Below are positions 34,876 through 45,920 of a stretch of 64,000 bases of DNA, piece after piece. Both the position numbers and the translations under genes were made by a program. Source of the DNA: Polytrichum commune (taxonomy: Eukaryota; Streptophyta; Polytrichopsida; Polytrichales; Polytrichaceae); the NCBI GenBank assembly GCA_950295325.1, contig OX485804.1:41788001-41852000 (forward strand). Reading direction: 5' to 3'. The notes beneath the pieces were generated by a model, which saw nothing but the letters and a program-made list of their open reading frames with translations, was not told the DNA's origin and ran no database searches. The number at the start of each line of letters is the position of its first letter. Within the stretch, counting starts at the first letter, position 1.

Positions 34876-37800
34876 ATGGAAGCGAATGCGGGGCTGGTGG
34901 CAGGCTCCCACAATCGGAACGAACTGGTTGTGCTTCGACCAGATGCCGATGGGGTAAGCTAAAGGAAAATCACATCACCGTGGTTGCTATCTTTTCTCTC
35001 TTCACATCTCTATTGTCGCTCTAATTAATCCTGGTGCAGTATCTCAAGGATAGCATTCTCAAGAACTCAGAGCAGAAACAGGGTGATACGAGAGAGAGAG
35101 ACACACACAGGCCGTGAGAAATCCGCAATGTCCGCTGCAGCTATGACAGTAGAAAATCTGGTTGATGATTGCCATGACCATGCTTCGCTTCTCTTCATTA
35201 TCTACCCTCTGAGGGTAGGGATGGCATTTTGTCTGTGATTTCACAAAACTTAACCCCGGAGGTCAAATTTATGCAGATCCATGTGTCATGTGACACGGAT
35301 CGAGAGACGCCGAACCTTCTTGAAGCCTAGATCCGTAGTTTCTGTTCGCATTGAGAAATCCTTTTGTCCGCTGCAGCTATAGCGGTATCTGGGTTGTTGA
35401 TCGCCATCACCTGCTCGTTACTTCATCTTCATTCTCACTAGCCTTTGGAGATGGGGATTACGTTCTATCTGTAATTTCTCAAACGAAGCCTCGAAGATTA
35501 AATATATCCAGAAAGTGCTTCCCCTGTGCATGTGCCCCGAATCAAGAGACCCGAACCTCCAAGCTTAGATGGGTAGCTTCTGTTTGCATGGCGTGAATGT
35601 GACCGTTATTGAGAAAACCTCAATGTCTGCTGGAGCTATGGCGGGATCTGGATTTCTCTTCACCTTCCCTAGCCTTCGGAGATGGTGATGATGGCGTTCT
35701 TTCTGTGATTTCACAAAACCGAACCCCTGAAGTTACATGTATTGGGAAAATGCTTTCCCTGCGTCATCATATGGCTCAGATCGAGAGACACCGAACCTCA
35801 AAACCTTAAGGCTTTGATGGGCAGAGTCTCATTGCATGGGGTGAATGAAACCGCAATTGAGCAAAACCGTAGATATGTCCACTGCTGCTATGGCGGTATC
35901 TGGCTTTCTCCAAATTCATCTTCCTTAACTTATCCTAGCTTTTGGAGTTGGGGATGGCATATATGCTGTGATTTTACAAAACCTCCACGTGTGATGGGAA
36001 CTCACAGAGTGCAAACCTCGTAGACATCACCATTCGAGTTTTTCGCTTTCCAGCAGGGCTATAGGTGGGACAGGGAGTGACATGTCCTCGACATGTCCTG
36101 ACCATGTAGTTAGTAGACTCTGCTTTGTATGGGTTGTGTTTGGCAATTGAAGGGGAGGGCGGGCCGGAAGTTGTGCAATTGATTGATTCGATTCATGGGT
36201 TCTTGCATGTTTTTGCGGCGGAAGCAGCCGAAGCCGCTGAGCAATGTCAACAGCCACATTTGCCAAATCTGTGGAGACGACGTCGGAGTGACTCCGGAAG
36301 GAGAGCTGTTTGTTGCCTGCAACGAATGTGCGTTTCCCGTTTGCCGCCCATGCTACGATTACGAACGCAAGGACGGAAACCAATCCTGCCCACAATGCCA
36401 TACCCGCTACAAACGCCACAAAGGTTGGTTGGCTGAATTTCTGGATATTTGTGCTCCTTCCATGGCTTGGACGTTCATCTGTGACATTCCATTTAGTGCA
36501 AGCAATTGGCGCCTAATTATTTTTGTGGGATCAAAAACCTCTCAGAGTGTTTGTTGTGTTGGGTGCTAAAAAAAACATGCCATGTCATGTCAGATAGATT
36601 GGTAGTTAGGTCCTAGAATTTTGATGGTTCCTGTGAATGGCCGAGGAGTAAGTTTGTTCCGGGTTATTGGAGCTTCATGGATCCGGAGAATGCCCATGCC
36701 ACTCTTTCTCATTCACATACTCGGTCGTTGTTAAGTCCCTCTCTGGCATTTTCATTTAGTGAACGCAATTGGCGCCTGAAGTTTCTGTAGGATCAAAAAC
36801 CTCTCGAATTGCTTGATTTGTTGGTGCTAACTCTTGGGGTCTGAAAACATATGCCCAAATCATGTCAGGTACATTGGTAGTTAGGTTCGAGGAATTTGAT
36901 GGTTCCTGTGAATAGCCGAGGAGTAATTACTCTCTGGCTTATCGGAACTTCAGGCATCCGGAGCTTGTCCATGCCACTCTTTTGTATTTAATGTAGTGGA
37001 CACAATTGGCGCCTTTTTTTGTTTTTTGTGGATGATAACCCTCTCGAAGTGTTTGATTTGTTGGCACTAACTCCATTTGGTCGCTTCTCCTGAAAATGCC
37101 GTGGCACTTGGGTACAAAAAAAATGTACCCAAATCTTGTCAGGTTGATTGGTAGTCATGTTCTGGTATTGTGATGGTTCCTGTGAATGGCCGGGAAGACA
37201 ATATGCTCCGGGTTATCGAAGCTTCATGCATCCGCTAACATGTTAGTGGTTGTTTTTGTGCTCCTTCCATAGTTTAGATGTTGAATTCCCTCTGTGGCAC
37301 CCCATTTAGTGGAAGCAATTGGCGCCTAAATGTAATTGTGGGATCAAAAACCTCTGGGAGTGTTTCATTTGTTGGTACTATCTCCATTTGGTCGCTTCTC
37401 CTGTAGATGGCGAGGCTCTTGGGTACTAAAAGAATATGCCCAAATCATGTCAAATGCTTTGGTAGTCAGGTCCTGGAATGTTGACTGTTCCTGTGAATGG
37501 CCGAGGATTAAATTATGCTCCGGTTATGTGAGCTTCTTGCATCCGGCAAATGTCAATGTCACTCTTTGTTATTCATATACTCGGTGATTGTTGACAATGT
37601 AGGGAGTCCGCGTGTTACCGGCGACGACGAAGAAGATGACACTGACGATCTCGAGAATGAATTCAATTACAACGACGTGGACAAGACGGACAGCAAGCAA
37701 ATCATAGAGGAAATGCTGCACAACCATATGAGCTACGGCCGTGATGGGGACGTAGTGGTGACTCCAATGCAACCCCAGTATCCCCTTCTCACAAATGGCC

Positions 37801-40800
37801 ATCTGGTGCGTCTTCTTTTTGCATGCATGCACAATAAACCGCTCATGAGAGGCATAACTTCAATTTTGAGACCGAATTGCAAGAGACAATGCACATTCGT
37901 TGGATCTCCAAGAAATTAGGAATGAACAAAAGGATTGACTGTCTGAATGCAAGCTTCCGTGCAGTTTCGGTAAAGTTGAATCTAACATGCTGATCCAATG
38001 AATTCAATAGTCTGAGAAAATGACACTGACTATCCTTGGTACTCACTCTTAAATCTGACACAATTTCTCAGCGTTCATAGACTATGTTAGAACCTTGACA
38101 AAATAGTAGGTGTTTGTGGAAGCTGTTGACTTCTTTGTCAAGACATGTAGATGGTAGAGATATGAATTTTGGTAACCTGCAGGATGACATTTAGGATCTT
38201 ATAGTGTAATAAGAGGTACCTCGAAATATGACTTTGATATGTACAAGAGGTGCCTCGAAATGCGAAGATATGTTTGTAAATATATTTATGGAATTCTAAT
38301 CGAGCAAGCAGCTAATCCATATGCCGAATGCTCTGAGATTCTGACGGTGTTGAGGCTCTTTGAGCTGAAACTGCGAAAGTATGTCATTTTGTGAACCAAT
38401 TTCGAGGATTTTTTAGTAAGAGGAAGGGCGATTCCCTGTACCTTAGCAAATTGCTGAGCCATGAACATAAGGACAGCCATTCACATCAGTTGTGAAATCT
38501 GCCGTAATTTACTATCTCTTAACATAAAGTTGTGGTTTGTAAAGGACATGTAAGTGATTGGGAGAACATTGGATAGCTCCAATTGAGCGTGTAGTTTGTT
38601 TTTTAACTTTATTGTTGTGGGTTCTATCCTGTGTTCCTGGTCGCACACTCACGAATGTCACATACGCAGGTGTCTGGAACAAGTGAATCGAATGCGACTT
38701 CGCCTGAACACCATGCTCTTGTTCTCCCTTCAAACGGTGGGAAGCGTGTGCATCCTGTTCCCTATCTAGACGGTGGCCTTCCTGGTATGAAAGCAAATTA
38801 CTTGTAGGATGCTTAGATACCCGATTTGCAGCTTTATCTGAAGCCTAGAGTACACTGTAAACCGTTTCAAATCTAATAGATCTTAACCTTTTGAGGATAC
38901 ATTTTGAACTGGTTATAGAAACCTTCAGGTCAACCTCCTCTTTATGAGTAATCCTTGATTTCCGCCTCCTTCTCTCTTACCCCTCCTGAGTAGGAAAGAG
39001 GAGCTTATACTATCCATGAAGTTGACATACATCAACGTGTTATGACATAAGGTGGTCATTAATTTTTTGGCTTACGGTGTATGCAGTGGAAGCTCGCGCA
39101 ATGGATCCAACTAAAGATTTGGCTTCCTACGGCTATGGGAGCATTGCATGGAAAGAGAGGGTCGAGAGCTGGAAGCTCAGGCAGGGTAAACTGCAAGTGA
39201 CCACAACCGGAGGAGGTCAACTGCAGGCCACTGAAAAAGGCGGTCACGACGATGGCGGCCTCAACGGTCCGGACTTGCCTATGTAAGCTCTAATCTGTAG
39301 CTCTTGAAAATTCTTGAAGTAGACAGCTTTGTTTTATTTTGAAATAGCTCAAAACAACTCTGTAAATATGACTAAAGTAATTGAGTTCATTGTTCAATGT
39401 GTGTTGTGAGCGCCCCTGAAAAGGGGTTGAGCAAAAGGGAGAGGGAAGCTGGAGATGGCTGTTCCTAGTTGTGTTTCTACTTAAATTACCAAAGAAGAAA
39501 AAAAATAAGATCTGTGACTCTCTTTCGTGGATGTCAAGGCTGTTTATTGACTTGTTTTTTGTTAAAACAGAATGGATGAATCCAGGCAGCCATTGTCGAG
39601 GAAAGTGCCATTTCCATCAAGCAAAATCAATCCTTACAGAATGATTATTGTGATCCGGCTGGTGGTAATTGGCTTCTTCTTCCGCTACCGTATCTTGAAC
39701 CCTGTCAACGAAGCGTATGCTCTGTGGTTGACGTCGGTCATCTGTGAGATATGGTTTGCGGTTTCCTGGATTTTGGATCAATTTCCAAAGTGGTTGCCTA
39801 TCAATCGTGAGACTTACCTGGATCGGTTATCCCTCAGGTATCATACTCTTTTTTCATGTCTCATCCTACAATTGTACGTATTCAAATACTCTTTTCAAAT
39901 ATATAGCCCATTCAAGGTGTTAATGTTTGAAAGGACGCAGTAGTCTTTAGGGGCCCATGATACCCGTTTTGGAATTACAAATGACTTACACCAACTCAAG
40001 TATGAACAACACCATAATTCACGCTGGTGTCCACATTGGAGTCATCTCTTCTTTAATTCCTAGATCTAAAGCTTCAAAGTTTCAACTGTTCAGGTATGAA
40101 AAGGATGGTGAGCCATCTCAGCTGGCCCATGTGGATATATATGTGAGTACTGTGGACCCTGCGAAGGAACCGCCTTTGGTCACTGCCAACACTATTTTGT
40201 CCATCCTCGCGGTTGACTACCCAGTGGACAAAGTGTCCTGCTATATTTCTGATGATGGTGCATCCATGCTGACCTTTGATACGCTCTCAGAGACCTCTGA
40301 ATTCGCGCGGAAATGGGTGCCTTTCTGCAAGAAGTTCAACATTGAGCCACGGGCACCCGAGGTTTACTTTGCTCTCAAGATTGACTACTTGAAGGATAAG
40401 GTCCAGCCAACCTTTGTGAAAGAGCGCAGGGCAATGAAGGTATAACACAGACCATTGACACATTTGCGTTCATCCAAATTCCAACTTGGGAGTACTAAAA
40501 CTTTACTTTCACAAAGAGCAACCATATCATTCTCAGTACAGGATAAAAGTGGTCTTCGAATACTGAATTGGGTTTGGCGTTGAGTTTTGCAGAGGGAGTA
40601 TGAGGAGTTCAAGGTGCGCGTGAATGCGTTGGTTGCAAAAGCACAGAAGATACCTGATGAAGGATGGACCATGCAGGATGGGACACCCTGGCCTGGGAAC
40701 AACACACGAGATCATCCTGGAATGATCCAGGTTAGGGAATGACATGAAGTATCATCTACATGCTCAATGGAAACATCGATTGCTGGTACGAAGTTTTATT

Positions 40801-43800
40801 CTTGCAATGTCCAATGTGAGGAGTTGATTTGTTGATTCTCTCCATCCTTTATTGCAGGTATTCTTGGGACATAGTGGTGGTCATGATACAGATGGAAATG
40901 AGCTACCCCGCTTGGTGTATGTCTCACGAGAGAAGCGGCCTGGATTCAACCACCACAAGAAAGCTGGTGCCATGAATTCCTTAGTCCGAGTCTCCGCCGT
41001 TCTCACGAATGCCCCTTTCTTCCTCAATTTGGATTGTGATCATTACATCAATAACAGTAAAGCTCTTCGAGAAGCCATGTGCTTCCTGATGGATCCTACT
41101 GTGGGGAAGAAAGTGTGTTACGTGCAGTTCCCTCAGCGGTTCGACGGTATTGATAAGAATGATCGATATGCCAACCACAACACTGTTTTCTTTGACGTAA
41201 GTCAATCCATCTCTCAATGCATTCATGCGTAGGTGCTAAATTCATACTTATAACTAGTACACTAATATCTGATTTCATGTGGCATCAAAATTGGTGTGCC
41301 ATGTTAAGTAGAGTGGTTTTTATGACTTCTCATGTAGCACCAGTGTCATATTACACCCTGTCTAGTTGCCACCCAGTGATTGCAAGACAATTAGTGTGAG
41401 TCGTTGATGAACAGTTGGGGGTACAATAAGTTAGATCTTTGGTGTAGTTGTGCAAGCCTCCAATGTCTCTGAACTTTGCATGTCGTTTCTGTCTGTCTTG
41501 CAGATCAACTTGAAAGGCCTTGATGGTATTCAGGGTCCCGTCTACGTGGGTACTGGTTGTGTGTTCAAAAGACAAGCTCTTTATGGGTATGACCCCCCTG
41601 CTAAAGATAGAGGAACCAAAAATGGGCAGAGTATGAGTGTTTGTCCCACATGGTGCTGCGGACCTCGCAAGATAGGACCTCGGAAGGCAAAGCCAACAAA
41701 AGGTGGGAAGAAGAAGGCGCCCTCAAGAACTGACTCCAATATTCCCATATTCAACCTTGAAGACATCGAAGAAGGTATTGAAGGTATGGTCTTCTCTCAG
41801 AAATTGTTGGCTTATGTTCATTTTACTTCGTGTAGACATTTCTTGTAACAGCTCGGATACTGAATGTTGTAAATGAATGTAGGTAGGGTGAGGAGGTATC
41901 ACATCTCCGGAGTGACAACAACTATGAGCAGTTGTAATCAGTCTTTGATCCTTTGGGTTCTATGTATGCAGGCATGGATGAGGAAAAGTCATCTCTGATG
42001 TCTCTTAAGAACTTTGAGAAACGGTTCGGCCAGTCGCCGGTATTTGTTGCATCCACTTTGCTTGAGAATGGAGGCGTACCGCATTCGGCGAGTCCCGGCG
42101 CCCTCCTCAAGGAAGCCATTCATGTTATTAGTTGCGGTTATGAAGACAAGACAGACTGGGGAAAGGAGGTAGTGTTTATTTCTTTGTTTCTAGCTTGCCT
42201 ACAGCACATGCCTACACTTATTGAGTATGATTCATGTTGTCGGGTTAGGTTACACCAGCTTACTTTTCAAGCTATTCAGCAACAACAGAATTGATAATTC
42301 TTACATGTGATGTCGATGAGGAAAATTTGTGATGTTCAGTCTTCAGCAGTCAGTCTTTCATAGCATTCTTAAGCATATCCCACTTCACTATGCTTCGAAC
42401 ACAAACCCTTTTTCCATCTATCAATATTCAATTGAAGAAGTGCGTCTCCAACAGAATCAATCTTAAGTTGTCTGAATTTCGTAAAAATCATTCCATTTGA
42501 ATTGGAAACCTAAATAGGCTACATAAAGATTTTAAGTTTTTTCTAGCGAAATTGAGTAATTTGGTTGTCCTTTGGCAGATTGGGTGGATTTATGGATCGG
42601 TTACAGAGGATATTTTGACAGGGTTCAAAATGCATTGTCGAGGTTGGCGGTCAATCTACTGCATGCCGCATCGGCCTGCATTTAAGGGGTCTGCCCCCAT
42701 TAATCTGTCTGATCGTCTCAACCAAGTCCTGCGGTGGGCTCTTGGATCAGTTGAAATTTGTCTCAGTCGGCATTGCCCTATTTGGTATGGCTACAGCAGT
42801 AACAACGGTGGTGGGAAGTTGAAGTGCTTGGAGAGGCTTGCTTACATTAACACCACAGTCTACCCTTTGACATCTTTGCCCCTTCTTGCCTACTGTGTTC
42901 TTCCCGCCGTCTGTTTGCTCACAGGCAAATTTATCATTCCAACGGTATGCATCTATTTCAAAATCTGAGTCTCTTTCTTGGAAATCATGAACCTACTTGT
43001 TTGGTTTTTCTTCAATAGGATTCAGCTTGTTGCTGCAAGAATCTTTGTGTGCATGTTTTTCCCTCTTTAGGCTTTCCAGCAGATTTCCTTGCAGAACCGT
43101 AACTGCTCAAGTAGTGAGTGTTTGAGTGTGGATTTCTAGAGTTCTTTTTCCGATCCTCTATAACAGGCGGGCTCCTATGCTTCCTTGATTCAGGGTTCAG
43201 GGTTTAAGTTTTAGGATGCCATTTGGTAAACTGGATCCCAACCTTGTAAAATTTAGGCATTTCTTCGTACCCTATGCACAGGTCAGTTTAGGTGTAAACT
43301 AATTGTTTTTCCCAAAATCCACATGTCATCATGTGAGTGGCTGGAACATGTGAAAGTATGGGTACGACATTTCCTAGTGTAATAATCTCCATCGCATTCC
43401 AAAAGTGGTAAATACTGTCATTCAAACTCCACTCACTATATGTCAACTAAATTCTGATTCTGGTTTTTTGTGGCCCAATCTGTACAGATCAGCAACCTTG
43501 CAAGTTTATGGTTCATCTCTCTCTTCATTTCCATCTTTGCCACGGGTATCCTGGAGATGAGGTGGTCTGGGGTTGGGATCGATGAGTGGTGGAGGAACGA
43601 ACAATTTTGGGTGATTGGAGGTGTGTCGGCCCATTTGTTTGCCGTCTTCCAAGGTCTCTTGAAGGTGTTCGCGGGTATTGATACAAATTTCACGGTCACA
43701 GCAAAATCGTCAGAAGACGAAGACTTTGGCGAGCTTTATGCATTCAAGTGGACAACACTCCTCATCCCGCCCACCACCCTGCTAATCATCAACCTCGTTG

Positions 43801-44069
43801 GCGTCGTCGCGGGCATTTCGGATGCAATTAACAACGGGTACCAGTCATGGGGTCCCCTCTTTGGCAAGCTCTTCTTTGCGTTCTGGGTGATTGTTCACTT
43901 GTACCCATTCTTGAAGGGTTTGATGGGCCGGCAAAACCGCACACCCACAATCGTTATCGTATGGTCCATCCTCCTGGCCTCCATCTTTTCCCTCCTCTGG
44001 GTTCGCATCGACCCCTTCATCTCCAAGGTCACGGGTCCCGACACAACAATCTGTGGGATCAACTGTTAG
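34876..44069 (+). CDS. CesA: Cellulose synthase catalytic subunit (CesA), 13 exons, 1100 aa
   Basis: Exons are 34876-34953, 36228-36423, 37603-37805, 38670-38784, 39087-39282, 39571-39837, 40094-40439, 40593-40730, 40858-41196, 41504-41783, 41972-42168, 42579-42944 and 43488-44069. All introns are GT-AG, and the exons join in frame to 3303 nt. The product is the family GT2 glycosyltransferase that polymerises UDP-glucose into cellulose in plasma-membrane rosettes. It starts [18 protein letters not shown]; this exon precedes a 1274-bp intron and is easily missed. A RING-like zinc finger has eight Cys at residues 38-83. The first two membrane helices lie near 287-302 and 314-335. Catalytic motifs are DDG 405-407, DCD 572-574, TED 794-796 and QVLRW 834-838. 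The C-terminal helix cluster ends CGINC. One oddity is Val442, where relatives read Trp (APEWYF). Exon 2 could begin at 36225, adding one Gln. From memory it is closest to moss CesA. Confidence 0.96.
35105..36010. repeat. Four tandem ~245-bp units in CesA intron 1
   Basis: Each unit carries 'ttgagaaa-ccg-atgtccgctgcagctatggcggtatctgg' in variant form (starts near 35117, 35353, 35608 and 35855). Also shared are 'tttggagatggggat', 'ctgtgatttcacaaaac' and 'gatcgagagac-ccgaacct'. The spacings are about 236, 255 and 247 bp. The units have diverged by substitution and small indels. They sit entirely within the intron between coding exons 1 and 2; the short frames in this stretch repeat with the units and are not genes. 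Confidence 0.8.
36470..37600. repeat. Four tandem units in CesA intron 2
   Basis: The marker 'caattggcgcct' occurs at about 36502, 36765, 37002 and 37315. In each unit it is followed by 'gatcaaaaacctctcg-agtgttt', then 'atgcccaaatcatgtcag', then 'gatggttcctgtgaatggcc', then 'gcttcatgcatccgg'. The spacings are 263, 237 and 313 bp. The units differ in sequence from the intron 1 units, so two separate tandem expansions occurred in neighbouring introns. Confidence 0.8.
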
Positions 44070-45589
44070 ATTTATTTATTTTCCCTGTCAAATATTACAA
44101 GCTCTTTTACGTCGTCAGCATTCTCCATCATGTCCGTCCACACCCTTTTTAACGAGACTGACGACATGACCTTCACTAGATTAGGCGACCAACCGATGAA
44201 AAAATTCTTTCTCCACAGCTTCATGTCATTATGTAGCTGTTTAATTTATAACCACCCCGACGAGGGCGTATAAGCGCAACTTAAGGCCAGCCTCCAAAAT
44301 TTGTATGTGTTTTGTCAGTATGCAGTGTTGTCGTAGTCAGCCCACCTACCCACCCACTCAGAGCAGCTGGCATTAATTGAGAGTTACAGTAGAAAATAAA
44401 GGACAGATTATTAGATGACGCACCTGCAGGACAGTGAGACATAGTTGAGTTGGGACTCCAGTAACTTAGATCAAACGAAACAAGAGAAAATAGATTCATA
44501 CCTGACTGTACATTTACCACTTGGATTGCTTTTAATTCTTTGTTGTGTTGTAATCACTCTTACATTTCAAAGAATCAGCTTTATTGATTTCCAGAGTTGC
44601 ACGTACTTTTGGGACCCTCATTTACCTTATGAAAATTATGTGCTCACGTGTTTTGAGGTTCCCATAATTTGCTTTGAACTGAATTGCACGTGTGTGGTTG
44701 CCCTTGGGCCTTATCTCATGAATGCATTAGTTTGTCACCCAAATATTCAACGTGATCTTTAGTTGCAGTAACTAACTCCAAGCTTGTCCATGCAAACCTA
44801 AATCCGTTCAAGCTGGTAGACAACACTTCTAAGGTATGTGGCCCTATTATGGGCACTTCCAACTCCAGAGACATTGAGGGCTGTAAGATCAGCTCGTGAA
44901 TTTTCTCACTAGCTAGCAATTGAATTTTCAGTTCAAGTCTCAGAATTGGAGTGGAGATGCAAAACCTAGAAGAGGTCAAGGTGAAGACCATCCGACTTTC
45001 TCTTTGAGTGATCACAGAAGCCATCCCAATTGTGGTGACCCTCAAACCTGGCATGGTATCTATATTTCGGGCACATGGTCCAATCTCTTTGTAACAGGTG
45101 TGTTTGCTTGTGTCTGTCCATAACTACAAGCCTTGACATATACGACTAAAGTGGCGGCATCCAATGAGGAAGAGTGAGCACATAAGGCCCACATACCAAA
45201 GTTTGTTGGTGCTTTGTCAACAAATTCTGAACAACTTTGACCATGCATAGGACATGTATGACATCCTCGGATGGATGATCCAACATCTCAAAGAGACAAA
45301 GTCGTGTGTTATTGTATGAACTTTTAAGGGACACTGTTGTGCCTAGACCCAGTATACCATCCATTTCCGGAGAAGAATCGAATCTTAGAATCAAAATGCT
45401 AGGATGCTAGACTTTCAGAGACTTTCGGTTTGAATCTGAAGTCTTCAAGGAGGGAGAACTATTGTTCTACTCGTAATACAAAGAGAACAACTTCACATAG
45501 GTGAAGAATGTCATGGAGGCTTTGTTTGTCCATGGCTCTGTGTGTAAAGTAGACAACTCTTATTCAGTTACTGTTCTTATTAGGACACC
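44070..45589. other. CesA 3' flank and intergenic sequence
   Basis: The CesA 3' UTR should lie in the first few hundred bases. A diverged foldback-family piece ('cgggcacatggtccaatctc', 'ttgtaacaggtgtgtttgct') lies near 45068-45120. No gene was recognised. Confidence 0.45.
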
Positions 45590-45920
45590 TATATTTGAGT
45601 AGTATGTGACTTTGTGTGGCTCGAAGAATAGATACCAAAAAGACGTGTGTTCAAATGAGATTGGAGTGTGTGCTCAAGATATGATAATCACTTGAAGCTC
45701 AATAGTCAACATAATTAGGGGGATCTGCATGATTACTTAATGAGCACAAGTATGTTCATTTTGATAATGAATAAGATATTCATGTGAGTTTCAAACATCA
45801 TAAGGAAAGTAGTTGCAACCTTGACTTGGATTTACTAACCATCTTGTACTAATCGCATGTTTCGTATGCGAGGAGAATTGGGCTAGGCAGGAAAATTGCC
45901 CATTTAAGAGCCATCTACTT
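45590..45920 (-). repeat. Foldback-like repeat arm, reverse orientation
   Basis: The landmarks appear in reverse order and strand: 'ttgagtagtatgtgactttg', 'aagacgtgtgttcaaatgag', 'caatagtcaacataattagg', 'gataatgaataagatattca', 'catcttgtactaatcgcatg' and 'gcccatttaagagccatcta'. This copy helps to define the outer end (TTAAATGG-type). There is no partner arm adjacent. Confidence 0.7.

Noticed and set aside
36027-36436. Frames of 103-130 codons on both strands over CesA exon 2
   Set aside because: They are shadows of the zinc-finger exon in other frames.
43847-44152. 101-codon frame overlapping the last CesA exon
   Set aside because: Out-of-frame shadow of the CesA C-terminus.
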